This document shows, in pieces, positions 46,300 to 57,938 of a DNA stretch of 64,000 nt; within the stretch, counting starts at the first letter, position 1, and every line of letters begins with the position of its first letter. The translations under genes were made by a program, and so were the position numbers. Origin of the DNA: Thysanoteuthis rhombus (lineage: Eukaryota; Mollusca; Cephalopoda; Oegopsida; Thysanoteuthidae); NCBI GenBank assembly GCA_963457665.1, contig OY735212.1, positions 52,632,338-52,696,337 on the forward strand, given 5' to 3'. A model generated the notes under the pieces. That model was not told the origin of the DNA and did no database searches. It saw only the letters and a list, made by a program, of their open reading frames with translations.

Positions 46300-46340
<41 letters not shown>
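46300..46340. repeat. (CT)n microsatellite
   Basis: About 40 bp of CT preceded by a C run. Confidence 0.95.
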
Positions 46341-46344
<4 letters not shown>

Positions 46345-48870
46345 CCTTCCTCGTTTCCACGTCTTCGATCTCGGCTTAGCTACCGACTGGAGCGAGTGAC
46401 TGTCTCCAAGGCGAAGCTCCATCTTGATAACGGAACGAACAGTCAAAAACCCGCTTCCTTCGAGTTGACCAATCAGAGAGAAACTTATACATCTTCATTT
46501 CCGGCCAGTTCTCCTACTCACAGAACTGACATTTCTACCCGTACTTTTTTTCGTTGGTCAGCCTCAAAAGTCTTCAACACACTCTCACACAGACGGGCAG
46601 GTACACACACATACTTATTTCTCGATACCCGTTTGTCAGCTCTACTACCACGATGCAAACACTTATTCTGTACCAATAATAATTTGGAGATTATGTTATT
46701 GTTATGGCAGATTCGCACGTTGTGAGGTTCGTTAGTGCATACACTTGTGTGATACTGACATAATTGAGTATTTTGGAATATCGACGTACCAGAAGAAATA
46801 ACATTTTATTTTCATAAAGTTTTTGTGTGAGATGGATGCATGATGGGAGACTTGGAGCACTGGATCAGACACTGACGGACAGTAATATGCGATAACATCA
46901 CGGGTGGAGTTCATTAGCGCTGGTGCTTTTACCGTGCTTAACGGGCTATTTTTTTATTGACTTGTCAATTGTTTTTGTGGTCCAGGAAATAGTCTTTGAC
47001 CAGAAACAGGGGACGTAAAAAACACTGATACGATGCTCATTTTTTAAAATTAATTTGGTCAATGATGTATGTAGCATGTTTCGTCGTGTTGCCGACTTCG
47101 ACCCGAATGCAAGTAAAATGCAAATGTAGGGGATTCTTATTGTGGAGGTAAAACAAGAGACGCTATCAACTTGGAGAGCTCCTTAATCTAAATTATCCAG
47201 ATGATTTTATTGGTGTCTAGGGTATTCAGCGCACATTCTTCATCTAAAGTCTTTGTGGTGTGGGTGAGAGTGACATATGTTGGTGTCAAATTACGTGTTT
47301 TTCTTTTGGTAGATCAAATTTGAGTATGCCTGGCTCTGGTGTAGGGGAAGGGAGTTTACAGTGACGTGTTTAACTTATACAGTTTCCATTTGTTTTGAAA
47401 TCTCGTTGATCGATGTTCTGCATGGTGCAAGTATTTGGATTGTGAAACGTGGAGAGGTATTGAAAAAAAAAGTCTCTTTGTTCTTTTGTGTTGCATTCCA
47501 AGATAAACATGGATTCAATGCATTTTAGGTTATTTCTATCATCTTTGTTCCTCCTTGATTATTTAAGCATTTTTTGAATCAAAATTGTAGGATATTTTGT
47601 TGTGGTGATTAACGTTTCCTGACACGCACTTCTTCCTACCTCCATGTCTCCCGTTGATTCTCTTTGGGTTGCACGTATGACTCATTCTATCTCATCTCTC
47701 ATCCCCCCTCTCCCATCCCTCCTCCTATCACTGCTTCCCTTCCACTACCCTTTTCGCGACATACTTCTTCCTACCAAAATTAACATTACAATTAGACAAA
47801 GCTTTGTGCAACCCCATTCATTTGAATGAGGTTGCTCAAATAATGATATGGATGCTTGACCAAGCCTATCATAGATTTGTAATATGCATAGTTAAATCTA
47901 AAGTATCTTTATTCATCTGTTTATCAGAGTATATATGTTTCTTTGTACAGATATTAAATTAAAACCCGGAACTATGTTAATTTTAATCAAAAGACATTAA
48001 AAGTGATTTCTGCCACTAAATGAACTCGAAAAGTAAAATACCGCTGGGAATGGAAGATACATACAATCAGTGGTATTACACGACGATTTTGGGCAGCCAA
48101 TAGTGGATACGTCAAATTGATGCTTTTCGGTGGTCGCCAAATCGTATTTCGCGCACAAGCCATCAGTGGTGATTTTTGAAAATGATAATCAACATCCTGC
48201 CAAATTGCAAATACTTAGTAGCAAGTGCAAGATGGTCACTTAATATGGTATATTCCCTCCCAGCTGAACGACATACAATGATTAAAACAACCAGCCTATG
48301 AAAATTCAGGCTTGGAAGAAGTTCTTTCAAAGCATCATAAATATTCCTTAATAATGAATACATGCGAAATGTGTATGCATAAACTCTCTCTTTCTTTTTC
48401 TTCAATTCATTTCTCCGTGAAACCGTTTTGGTTTTACTCTTCCTGATGCAAACAAATGAGATTAGTGAGGGGGGGAGATGGAAGTGGCTGATCAAGGCGG
48501 GAAGGCAATCTCCTTCCTTCATCTGTTTGCAATCCAACACCAACCCCCACCCCACTTCCCATTGGCATGAAATGTTTTTAATTAGTTGACCGGATAACGA
48601 AACAGGATTTGGGCGCAGAACTCTCTCTCCCCCTTCTCTCTCAGCACCTACTTCACCCACTCCCTTGTTTCTGCAATTACTCTCTCTTCCTCCCCTCCCT
48701 CCTTGTCCCTCAACCCTATAGCTGTGTTGTTGATCATCCAAGTTTTATATTTGGAAGACCATTTCAGACCAGACGGACGCTGGTGCAATGCCCTTAGCGT
48801 TGCTCTGTGTAGTCTGGACCAGTGGGATCAGGGTTCGCCCCTGTGACCAAGTCAAGTGCTCTTAGGGAGT
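46345..48870. other. No gene recognised
   Basis: Several frames, including 192 codons on the minus strand at 48163-48741 over a CT-rich stretch, lack any domain signature. No repeat family recognised. Confidence 0.4.
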
Positions 48871-48959
48871 TAATTTTTGAGGAAGTTCACGTCCCATACA
48901 TTAGCATGTGAGGTTCCCCTCTTTGTGTCACATCCTCTTCTCACGTGGGTTCGGGTAAA

Positions 48960-49330
48960 TAGAAGCCATGTTGCATATCCCTTTCATAGTCAAGTGTCCT
49001 ACATTTCCGTCCACTGGCAGATCGTGGCAAAAGTTCTTAACCCATCTTCTGCACAATTTTTGGAAAATCTTAGAAGTGTCTTTGAAATGTACTCATCTAC
49101 TTATTACTTGCGCCATAAATCAATAGTTATGCATCGTTTACATACCTTAGGAAGAATTCAGAAGCTTCGGATTTGGGTTCAGCATGAACTTACGGAAAGG
49201 AATTATCAAAAACTGTTATCTCTAAACTATCTCGAGTTCTCCATGCAACACTGGTTAGGTATCGAAAATCAAAACCGGAGTCGTTCTTTTATCATAAGAT
49301 ACACGATTTAGTTTAAAGGTGGCATGCGGT
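48960..49330 (+). pseudogene. Mariner-type transposase N-terminal relic
   Basis: In the 144-codon frame at 48877-49311, residues from about 93 read GRIQKLRIWVQHELTERN, which fits the mariner pattern LG...K...WVPHEL(T/S)E.N that precedes the catalytic domain. The DNA from 49034 (ACCCATCTTCTGCACAATTT, AAATCTTAGA, CTTAGGAAGAATTCAGAAG) is also closely similar to 61745-61880. No catalytic DD residues are present, so it is a truncated relic. Confidence 0.6.
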
Positions 49331-52254
49331 CATAGAGAACCTGGAAAATACTTATAATGAATTCAATATTTTATCAGAAATATAATGCTGCACAATTACG
49401 TCGTATTCGGGGTCCTATTGATTTTATTTCTAGCTCTTTCTTTGCCATCGAGCTGTAGTGCATTAGTAGAGCCTAGAAAGTTCTAGGAAGGACAGTGGTC
49501 AAGTCATAAAGCTAGGGATGAAAGCAATATACCCTTAACTTTTGGAGAAATAGAGATCCGTTCGAAATTCCCTGAAAGTTACTAACTCTATCACTTGGTC
49601 GTCACTAGAATCTTTACTATTGGGGTCCTGTGCTAGACCAAGCGAACACTACGCAAATAATGTTTCTTCGTGATAATCATTGTCAATTATGATGATTTCC
49701 AATTAACCCATTACGCCAACTAGTTTCCAACATCCCAAATTGTTTTGCTAAAAAAAGTTCCCAATAATGTCCTACAATTTTTTCAGACATTTACCCTTGA
49801 CTACTATGCACGGTGCTGTCCCAAATTTACATCTGCCAACCTTCATCATCCAAAGTGATCAGTGATCTGGCTGTAAACGGTTTTGAGCGATATATCAAAT
49901 ATCGAAGTTGGTCGCCATTATCGCTTATAAAGAAAGGTCAGAATAGGAAAATATAAACTTATAACTCAGATATTGTTTCTTTTTTTTTATTACAGAGTAT
50001 TTGCTAAACACGGCTAAATGTAAATCTAAAACAGGGGCGTAACAAGGTTGGTTTCCCTTGGGGTTCTTGTGATAATACAATATGACAACGCCTTGAATGT
50101 ATATAAATATTATGTGAAAAATTATATGATCGACCCTTCCCTCTCTCTGGGGTATATTGGCTGTGCAGTATGTGGGTTAGAAATCCTTGGGCCATTCTAT
50201 ATTTTCCTGGTTCCTCATTCAACACTTATAATTGAGAAAAAAGAAATTGAATTTCCGATGACTATATTTGGCCGTTTTTATTTATCAAAATTCTTAAAAT
50301 TTGCAGAATGAACTTATTTTACGTTTTCTCGAAGTCTATGAAGTACTTCTCCAGGAACCACCCAAAACATAATATTAAAAAGTCAACGTATGTTGGATAA
50401 TTGAGCCAAGACTACTTTCACTGCTTCTGTGATGTCACTTCCTGCCACTTCTATTTTACTGAAGGCTAAAGATGGTCGGCAGTCAAGCGACGTCAAAAGG
50501 TCGATTTAGGTGTGGAAGACAGAAGTTACGGTTCAAGTAGCTAAAATTTCTCTCGTTACTGCATCAATCTAGTTTAAACATGTTTACTGGGGACTAGCGC
50601 TATTCACTCCGCACCTAAAACTGTTCATTACAACCTTACTTACATTAAAACATTGAATGAATCAGCTGAAACGTTGCGGTAACAACAAAATCAGCAAAAA
50701 TGACGAGATCCACAATCCGAAATCAGTAAAAAATAATGAGATCTACAATCCGCGCAACTCTTGAAGTGATAATTAATATTTTCAAAACTATAGAAATTAT
50801 ATAACAGCTTTATTGTTTGGACCGTGGCAAGATCTAAAACTGTTAGCCTGAGAACAGTTGTAAAAAATTACATTGTTAATTTTTTTACACCAGTTTATTC
50901 GAACTGGTGTACTCATCTTGGTTATTATAGTCACAATTTTTGACCAGTGTATCCACCAACCTTCTTCAGGAGTGTCCAACATATTCGGTAACGCTTTGGG
51001 AATTTCGAACCAAACCCTTTATTCATTTCACGGGAGTAGATTGTTCTTATTCCACTGTCAATACTTGGCGGATATTTCGTATTTGTTCAATGTTCTTAGT
51101 CAATTCGTTCTTGTGATCTTACTCCAGCTCGTTCCACTGACCAAGAATATACATAGATTTCACTGCCGGACTCAGGAATTGAACTTCCAGCCTGCAGGTA
51201 AACAGTAAACACTTGACCTACGCACATCCACTAGTACTGTGGTTCCTAAGAGGGAATGCTCGTTGTCCTAGGATTAAAATGAGACTATTCGGCAAAATTC
51301 ATGATGAATGTTTTTGGCTCAAGGTTTGTGGGGATATGTGATGCAAAATGGAGGATAACAGGGCAACGAAGAGTCTGAAGTTTCCTTACCAGCGTTGTTT
51401 ATCAAATTTAGTAAGTGTTTATTGTTGCAATTTACTTAAATGGGATATTGAGGGGAAGGGAAGACTAGTGATTTTATTTACAATAGTGAGGAGTGCCCTT
51501 GAAAAAGTTACGAACCACTGCATTTGGACAATCAGGTGGTAGAATTTTGTCTATTCTTACGTGACCAGACGTTGTTATAACAACAAAAATAAAGACAAGA
51601 GTTCAATAAATAAGTGTCTAATAACAATTTCTTGTCCCAGGTATTCAAACAGAAATTAACATTAAATAACCTTCATCTTCTGCAACCATGTGAGAAACTG
51701 CTCAATATCCTACACATTCAGTGAATACTGTCAAGTGAGGCAACTTTTTCATGTCCGATTGCATTTTACAACTACTTTCTGTCCAGTCATGGCATAAAAA
51801 AAGCAACAGAAGAGGCAATTTAAACAATTACTTCATTTTCTATGTCATTTGCCTTGATCAATTAGTCACTGTTATTTCCACAGTCTTCCGTCTTCTCTTT
51901 CTTTTTATTTCTAGAACATGATGGGATGGATCAGAGTTTGTCTCGATTTCCCCCTATCATTGTTTTCTTTCCTTCTTCATTTATTAACGAAACGGAGAAT
52001 AGAATCGGCAAACCGGGTTCAACTCCGATCGGGGGAGTTTTTGCTCACTTTGCACTTATGCCTTCGAGAATAGAATAAGTCCATTCTCCTATCAGCTAGT
52101 TTATGCCTAATCTTTTTAGTGACCAATGGCGAGAAAAGTAATTTACCCGTTGATCACGCCTTTTATAATATTTTAATTGTTCTTGCTGCCAAAAGACATT
52201 GATCACGTGACATCTTATATTGAATGCTAAACCATACTGGTTTTTATCCTATTT
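49331..52254. other. No gene recognised
   Basis: The 111-codon frame at 50873-51208 and its antiparallel partner have no family signature. No repeat family identified; the longest unassigned stretch in the window. Confidence 0.4.
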
Positions 52255-52255
52255 C

Positions 52256-52300
52256 TCCCTCTCTCTATATATGTATATATATATAGTTCCTAACAAACCA

Positions 52301-52335
<35 letters not shown>

Positions 52336-52345
52336 GTACGTACGT
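52256..52345. repeat. CT/TA/TATC microsatellite
   Basis: Short CTCTCTATATA run to 52285, then about nine TATC units at 52303-52335 and ACGTACGTACGT. Confidence 0.92.
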
Positions 52346-53490
52346 ACGTTCATACATACTTTTTTTCTTTAGCATGTTTGCTTCTTTGTTTTTCCTGTTT
52401 CTGCTTAAATTGATTATGTGCGATTTTCATTTTATTTTAGTTTATTTTTCTCTCTCTGTTCATCTCGCTGTTCCTGGTGGTTGAAACGATACCTTTTTCT
52501 TCCATCACTCACTAATAAGTGTTGGACTGGAAGTAAAAAGTAAAATTTCAAGTGTTGGTAGTGAATTCTTGTACAGGATTTTCATCTCATCCAGAATCAT
52601 CATACTTGTATACTGATTCAACAATAATTTCTAGGCATCTATACTGATCATTATCTTTCCATCACAATCACCCTGTCCCCCCTCTCTCTATACATATAAG
52701 TATATATACTGCTATGTTTCAGGTAACAGGCGGGGTAGCCATTCAAAATAGCCGATACGAAAGAGTCGTTCAAAAAATCCGAGAAAATGCGTCATTCCCA
52801 AGATTGCTGTTACAGTGTTTATATGTAAGATGCACTTTTCCTTCTACCTCTCTTCACAGGTAAACTTGTCTCTCATTTATTCTCCTCTTCCTACAATAAT
52901 TAACTCCGTCAAAGACCTCCCCCCCTTCATCTTCACCTTCGAAGGTTGCCCTAGCCGGCTTTTGTCACCGAGAGGGAATGCGAACTCTTTGCATTCCTTT
53001 TCATGGATTGCCTCTTAAGCGTCCACTCTCGCCAGCCAGCCAGCCAGCAGCCCGTGAACCGGTTTGGTTAAACTCAATACACGTTCGTTCTCACATTTGT
53101 CACACAATTTGTGACCTCAATTGTTCACGAAAGTAGAATTCCAGATTGTTTGATAGAAGTTTAATTCTAAACCAACAAATACACATACACGTGTGCGCGC
53201 GAGTATGTGAAACCATAAGTGAAGAAAATAGAGGTTTACAGAGAAAAGAAAGAGAGCTTAGTAAAAAAAAAAAAAAAAAGATAGATGAAAAGTTGAAGAA
53301 GTTGAGAGAAAGAGGGACTCAGGAGAGAGAACCGTAGAGGAATAATGAAATGTAAGACGTAAGTAAATAAGCAATGAATGGGATAATGACAATTATAGTT
53401 GATATATATGAGGATAAAGGATATATACCATCCCTGCAAATAGCGATAACGTTGGCAAATTTCAAAGTTCTTTCACTGGGACAACAACAA
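52346..53490. other. No gene recognised
   Basis: Contains CAGCCAGCCAGC at 53036 and a poly-A run at 53262-53279. No coding signature. Confidence 0.45.
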
Positions 53491-53494
53491 CGAC

Positions 53495-53510
53495 AATAAT
53501 AATAATAATA
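53495..53510. repeat. (AAT)n tract at the 5' edge of the element
   Basis: Five AAT units immediately before the element's first non-AAT bases (TACCACTAATGACACCC). The element's 3' end also runs into (AAT)n. Confidence 0.85.
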
Positions 53511-54279
53511 TACCACTAATGACACCCAGGGAAGGTGCGGTCCTCACAGAGTGACTGCTATAAAGAACAAGAGAAAGAGATGGACAAGGGAGGAGAATAG
53601 ACTAGTTATGTATTGTTACTTTAAAAGCAAGCCTTCGGTGCGATCTTATAGGGAGCGTATGCTCCAAATATGGAGGGAAAAATCTGCTGTGGAAGAATCG
53701 AACCAACGCCTTGCTGACCAAGTAAAACAAATCCAAAAGAAGAAATGGCTGTCTGAGACTGAACTACTAGAGATTCGCATTAATGTAGAGAGAGATTCAG
53801 GTGACACATCTGAAGAATGCCCCCCCAGCACAACTAGTACCAATAACAAAACTAGAAGAATTCCCCATGAGACCCCCACAGTAAACTATGCACCAGAGGG
53901 TGACGACGAGGCACCAACGGAAGAAGAGAAAACCAAAATACAAGCTTTGAAAGAGATCATGCGAGGAGAGAAAACAACACTCCCCTCCCTAAGAGACAAA
54001 GACAGAAAGAAAGTCGGAGAAGTGACCGAACAGGTCAACTGCCTCTTACAGCACATAGAAACGAACACCCTCCTAGAACTTAACAACTTAATTTACGCTG
54101 GGGCGAAAATGGTAGCACAAAGCTTCACAACACAAGATAGGAACCCGAGCAATAATAGGGAAGAGAAACCCAACTGGGAGAGAAGATTACAAAGGCAGAT
54201 CTCCCAACTACAGAGAGATGAAGTACTGCTTAGAAATACACCACACACAGACAGACCACGAGTAAGACTTTATAACTAA
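53511..54279 (+). pseudogene. R4/R2-like element, N-terminal region
   Basis: Open from 53509 to the stop at 54277 with no early ATG in frame (the nominal start at 53551 is GTG), so the true start is uncertain. The basic N-terminus KRKRWTREENRLVMYCYF resembles the conserved N-terminal domain of this non-LTR family; whether it binds DNA is unknown. Downstream are EKSAVEESNQRLADQVKQI (a predicted helical segment), acidic low-complexity residues, and QVNCLLQHIETNTLLELNNL. The same blocks occur in the inverted copy at 60.7-61.4 kb. The stop at 54277 and a frameshift to 54320 separate it from the RT, so the element is not intact. Confidence 0.75.
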
Positions 54280-54299
54280 TACAAGGTAACGCAAAAAGG

Positions 54300-55560
54300 C
54301 ATCGCAACTGTAGTCGAAGAGTTACACCAGAAAAGACTAAAGAGGCAAGACTAAAAAGATACAGACTAAGAACGGCCCAATACACACAAAACCGCACATT
54401 CCAAAACAATGAGAAAAAGTTTTACCAAGATTTAAATGGGGAAAGAAGGCAGGACATGAAACCAGATGCCACAGAGGCCAAGAACTATTGAAATAGCATA
54501 TGGGGGCACCCAAAAAGACACAACGTAACACCGCAATGGTTAGGAAACATGAGAAAAGAACTAGAAGATATAGACAAGGGAGAACCAATAGTACTGAATG
54601 AAACCACATTGAAACATACACATAGCTGGATACTCGAATGCCTTAGAATGTTCAAAATTAGCGAACCGGTGGTCAATGGAAGACTGGAAAGTAGATTTGA
54701 CAGCCGCAGGGGACAAACTAGCCGAGGTAGGGATAAAAAGGGGAATCTTCCAAGGAGACTCGTTGTCCCCACTATTATTTGTTCTAACAATGATACCGCT
54801 TAACAGAATCCTGAAAAACAGCAAAGGATACCACTTCTCTAAAACAAAAGGAAAGGTCAACCACTTAATGTACATGGACGATATTAAATTGTTCGCAAAA
54901 AACAGGGGAGAGCTTGAGACTCCGTTCAACGAAGTAAGGGAATATAGTGAGGACATAGGAATGGAGTTTGGGATAGAAAAATGCGCAATCATGGTGATGC
55001 ACAAAGGAAGGCTTTCAATGACTGAGGGAATTGAACTCCCGGACAACAGCAAGATTAGGGCATTGACTGCACAAGACCGATACAAGTACCTAGGTGTCCT
55101 TGAATGTGACACGATAAAACGGGAAGAGATGAAGGAGAAAATAAAGAGAGAATACCTCAGAAGGATAAGGAAAATATTAGAAACCAAATTAAACAGCAGA
55201 AATCTAATAAAAGGAATGAACACCTGGGCTGTGTCAGTAGTTAGGTATACAGGACCATTCCTAGGATGGACAAAGGAAGAGCTCCAATCAATGGATAGGC
55301 GAACAAGGAAACTTATGACGATGCATAAAGCATTACACCCTAGGGATGATACAGATAGACTATACGTTAAGAGAAAAGAAGGTGGTAGGGGACTCATCAG
55401 CATAGAAGATTGTGTCCAGAGAGCTAAAACAGTCCTAGAAAGATATGTGCAAACAAATAGTGAAGAAATCATAAAGAGCGCGAGAGATAGTGCAACAAAC
55501 AATAAAGTAGAAAACAATGGAACAGTACAGCAAACTAGAAAAGAAAAGTGGGAAGGGTAA
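54300..55560 (+). pseudogene. R4/R2-like element, reverse transcriptase (motif A deleted)
   Basis: Upstream of 54676 a different frame gives ARLKRYRLRTAQYTQNRTF and WLGNMRKELEDIDKG. The sequence then jumps from LNETTLKHT to HSWILECLRMFKISE, which normally follows motif A directly, so the RT fingers and motif A are deleted near 54610. From the ATG at 54676 the frame is open to the stop at 55558: GIFQGDSLSPLLF (motif B, residues 26-38), YMDDIKLFAKN (motif C, YxDD, residues 66-76), KCAIMVM and YKYLGV (motif E). The RT would copy element RNA onto nicked target DNA. Loss of motif A removes a catalytic aspartate. Confidence 0.85.
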
Positions 55561-56307
55561 AAATTGTACGGCGAGTTTAAAAGACAGATACAAGATATAG
55601 CAGACGAGAAATCATGGACGTGGTTACGAAAGGGGAACCTTAAGAGAGAAACAGAATCGCTCATCATGGCAGCCCAAAACAAAAGCATAAGGACAAACTA
55701 CATAAAAACAAAAATCGACAGAACACAGACAAACAGCAAATGCCGCATGTGTGGTGAAAGAGATGAGACAGTAAACCACATAACTAGTGAATGTAGTCAA
55801 CTCGCCCAGAAGGAGTATAAGCATAGACACGATAGAGTAGCAACGATGATACATTGGGAACTAAGTAAACAAATGGGATTCAACCATGTGGAAAAGTGGT
55901 ATCAGCACAAGCCAGAGGCAGTTTTGGAGAATGACAAACACAAACTACTGTGGGACTTTGACATCCAAACTGACCACCTCATCCAGGCAAGAAGACCGGA
56001 CTTGGTAATAGTAGACAAAAAAAGGAGGGCCTGCCAAATAGTAGACGTTGCTGTACCTGCGGACCATAGAGTAAGAAAGAAGGAGGGTGAAAAAAGGGAA
56101 AAATACCAGGACCTAGCAAGGGAGTTAAGGAAAATGTGGAACATGAAAACCAGGGTAGTACCGGTCATAGTGGGCGCACTAGGAACTGTCCCCAAAACGC
56201 TGAGGGGGAGACTGGAGGAGATCGGGATTAGGGGGAGGATAGAGACCGTACAGACCACAGCACTACTGGGAACTGCACGGATACTGAGGAAGGTGCTAGA
56301 GATATAA
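55561..56307 (+). pseudogene. R4/R2-like element, CCHC finger and restriction-like endonuclease
   Basis: In the same frame as the RT, separated from it by a single stop (TAA, 55558-55560); the nominal start at 55564 is TTG, so this is really the continuation of the polyprotein. CRMCGERDETVNHITSEC fits C-x2-C-x8-H-x4-C. RRPDLVIVDKKRRACQIVD fits the non-LTR restriction-like endonuclease signature K/R-P-D-x(12-14)-D/E, with 14 residues between the Asp pair. The tail is VVPVIVGALGTVPKTL and TTALLGTARILRKVLEI. This domain nicks the target to start reverse transcription. Key residues look intact; RT loss and the stop still make the element defective. Confidence 0.88.
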
Positions 56308-56551
56308 GTACTGCAACGAATAGTAGCTCTGTCATGATAGGCGAAAGAGGGAGGAGACGTTAGCTGAGGACCTGAGGAGACTTATTGTCACTCAGCCTTC
56401 AGCGATAACCACTGGGCAACCGGTGTGAAACTGTAAATCGTAGAATTACTGCGACCTATGAGTACTAGGAGAGGAGGGCTGGAGACTTGAGGAGACTTGC
56501 TGTCACTCAAACTCCAGCGGTTACCACCAGGCAACTGGTGTGAGATTCCAA
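56308..56551 (+). other. 3' UTR of the R4/R2-like element with internal duplication
   Basis: Two imperfect units: 56367-56433 (CCTGAGGAGACTTATTGTCA, CAACCGGTGTGAAACTG) and 56479-56550 (CTTGAGGAGACTTGCTGTCA, CAACTGGTGTGAGATTC). The same dimer is found alone at 33.84-34.08 kb. A repeated 3' UTR structure may serve RT recognition, but that is inference. Confidence 0.8.
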
Positions 56552-56575
56552 ATAATAATAATAATAATAATAATG

Positions 56576-56633
<58 letters not shown>

Positions 56634-56634
56634 G
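56552..56634. repeat. (AAT)n microsatellite, element tail
   Basis: About 83 bp of AAT/ATA with one GAT interruption, both the 3' tail of copy 1 and the 5' boundary of copy 2. Confidence 0.95.
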
Positions 56635-56709
56635 CGATCATGTGCTTTCCACTCATGTGGAAAATCCTGACCAGACAGATAGCGGAGGGAATATATGTAT
56701 ATACATATA

Positions 56710-56770
<61 letters not shown>

Positions 56771-57003
56771 AAACAGGAGAACTATTACCATAAGAACAGA
56801 AAGGATGCAGGAGGAACCAAAGCGGCGAATGACTTGCAGTACATCGACCAGATAATCTTTCAAAAAAGTCAGGATTAGGAACGTTGCAATGGGATAGGTA
56901 GAGTATCAAAAGAAAGCATACGGTATAATTCCACGTAGTTGGATAATCGAATGCCTTGGAATTTTCAAGATCAGTGAACCAGTGGTTGAAAATCTATATC
57001 AAG
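56635..57003 (+). pseudogene. R4/R2-like copy 2, RT fingers with inserted (TA)n
   Basis: PLMWKILTRQIAEGIY at 56647-56692 is followed by a (TA)n at 56701-56768 and then LLPYEQKGCRRNQ in a changed frame near 56780-56830 and SWIIECLGIFKISEPVVEN near 56935-56990. These fit the finger motifs (ILPEEQKGCRR) and the segment after motif A. The microsatellite grew inside a coding stretch. From EPVVEN the sequence jumps to IKAKIDRT, so motifs B to E are deleted: the complement of the deletion in copy 1. Confidence 0.75.
56701..56768. repeat. (TA)n microsatellite inside the RT relic
   Basis: About 58 bp of TA, preceded by TATATGTATATACATATACT, flanked on both sides by RT-coding traces. Confidence 0.95.
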
Positions 57004-57603
57004 GCAAAAATCGACAGAACATAGACAAACAGCGAATGCCGCCTCTGTGGGGAAAAGGATCTGGTCACAAACCACATAACTCGTGAATATGGTCAACTAG
57101 CTCAAAAAGAGTATAAAAACACACACGATAGAGTAGCAACAAAGATACAGTGGGAATTGACCAAATGCATGGAATTTAGCCATGCAGGAAAGTGGTACCA
57201 GCACGAATCGGAGTCGGTTCTAGAGAATGGAAATCGCAAATTACTTTGGAATTTGAACATCCAAACTGACCACCACGTCCAAGCAAGAAGACGGGACCTA
57301 GTAATCGTGGACAAGAAGAGGAGAACCTACCAAATAATAGACGTGGCCGTGCCTGCAGACCAAAGTGTCAATAGGAAAGAGAATGAAAAGCTGGGAAAAT
57401 ATCAGAACCTGGCAAGAGAGCTGGAGGAGGTGTGGAACATAAAAGTCAGGGTAGTACCAGTAATAGTAGGTGCACTCAGAACCGTACCGAAGACGCTGAA
57501 AGCGAGATTAGAAGGAATAGGGAGAATAGGAAGGACTGACACTATAAAGACCACAACAGTGTTGGGTACTGCACGAATACTGAAGAGAGTGCTAGAAATA
57601 TGA
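57000..57603 (+). pseudogene. R4/R2-like copy 2, CCHC finger and endonuclease
   Basis: The region from 57004 reads KAKIDRT, a stop, NSECRLCGEKDLVTNHITRE, where the last finger Cys has become Tyr. The 148-codon frame at 57157-57603 contains ARRRDLVIVDKKRRTYQIID, in which the P of the RPD motif is replaced by R, then VVPVIVGALRTVPKTL and TTTVLGTARILKRVLEI at the end. Compared with copy 1 the endonuclease motif is damaged, so activity is unlikely. Its sequence is closer to the minus-strand copy at 60.4-61.0 kb than to copy 1, so at least two subfamilies are present. Confidence 0.85.
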
Positions 57604-57938
57604 GATCTACGACCCCATCTGTGGCGTAACAGAGAGAAGAGGAGGGGAAGTTGGACTGACGAGATTTTTTAGATGTGCCAGCAAGTATGATTAGCCCAAT
57701 CACAGAGGCGATGGAGGTTTTTGGATGGAAAGCTTTTCAGAAGTGAATTGCGGCTCGCGTGTCCCGTAAAAGACATCTCTTTTAGGTATGGCACACAGAC
57801 TAAGATAAGGACTCTCTATTTGAAATCCTTGTTGTGACTGGAGGGGTAGGTATCCCTTCCAGTATTAAAACTATATCATGACAAGAAGAACGTACTGAAC
57901 AATAAAGATGATGATGATGATGATGATGATGATGATAA
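57604..57938 (+). other. Copy 2 3' UTR ending in (GAT)n
   Basis: Differs from the copy 1 3' UTR beyond the first bases (GATCTACGACCCCATCTG). It ends GTACTGAACAATAAAGATG and a (GAT)n at 57907-57937. The change of tail suggests either a different subfamily or a recombinant 3' end. Confidence 0.65.

Noticed and set aside
48163..48741. A 192-codon minus-strand frame as a host exon
   Set aside because: No domain, low-complexity Gly/Glu/Arg start from a CT-rich stretch, no supporting splice context that I could defend.
53511..53640. True Myb DNA-binding domain
   Set aside because: RWTREEN recalls the Myb W-T-EE start, but the regularly spaced tryptophans of a full Myb repeat are not visible, so I describe it only as the family's N-terminal basic region.
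54561..55688. A 375-codon open frame on the minus strand
   Set aside because: It lies exactly antisense to the RT of the R4/R2-like element, where low stop density on both strands is a composition effect. It has no domain of its own.
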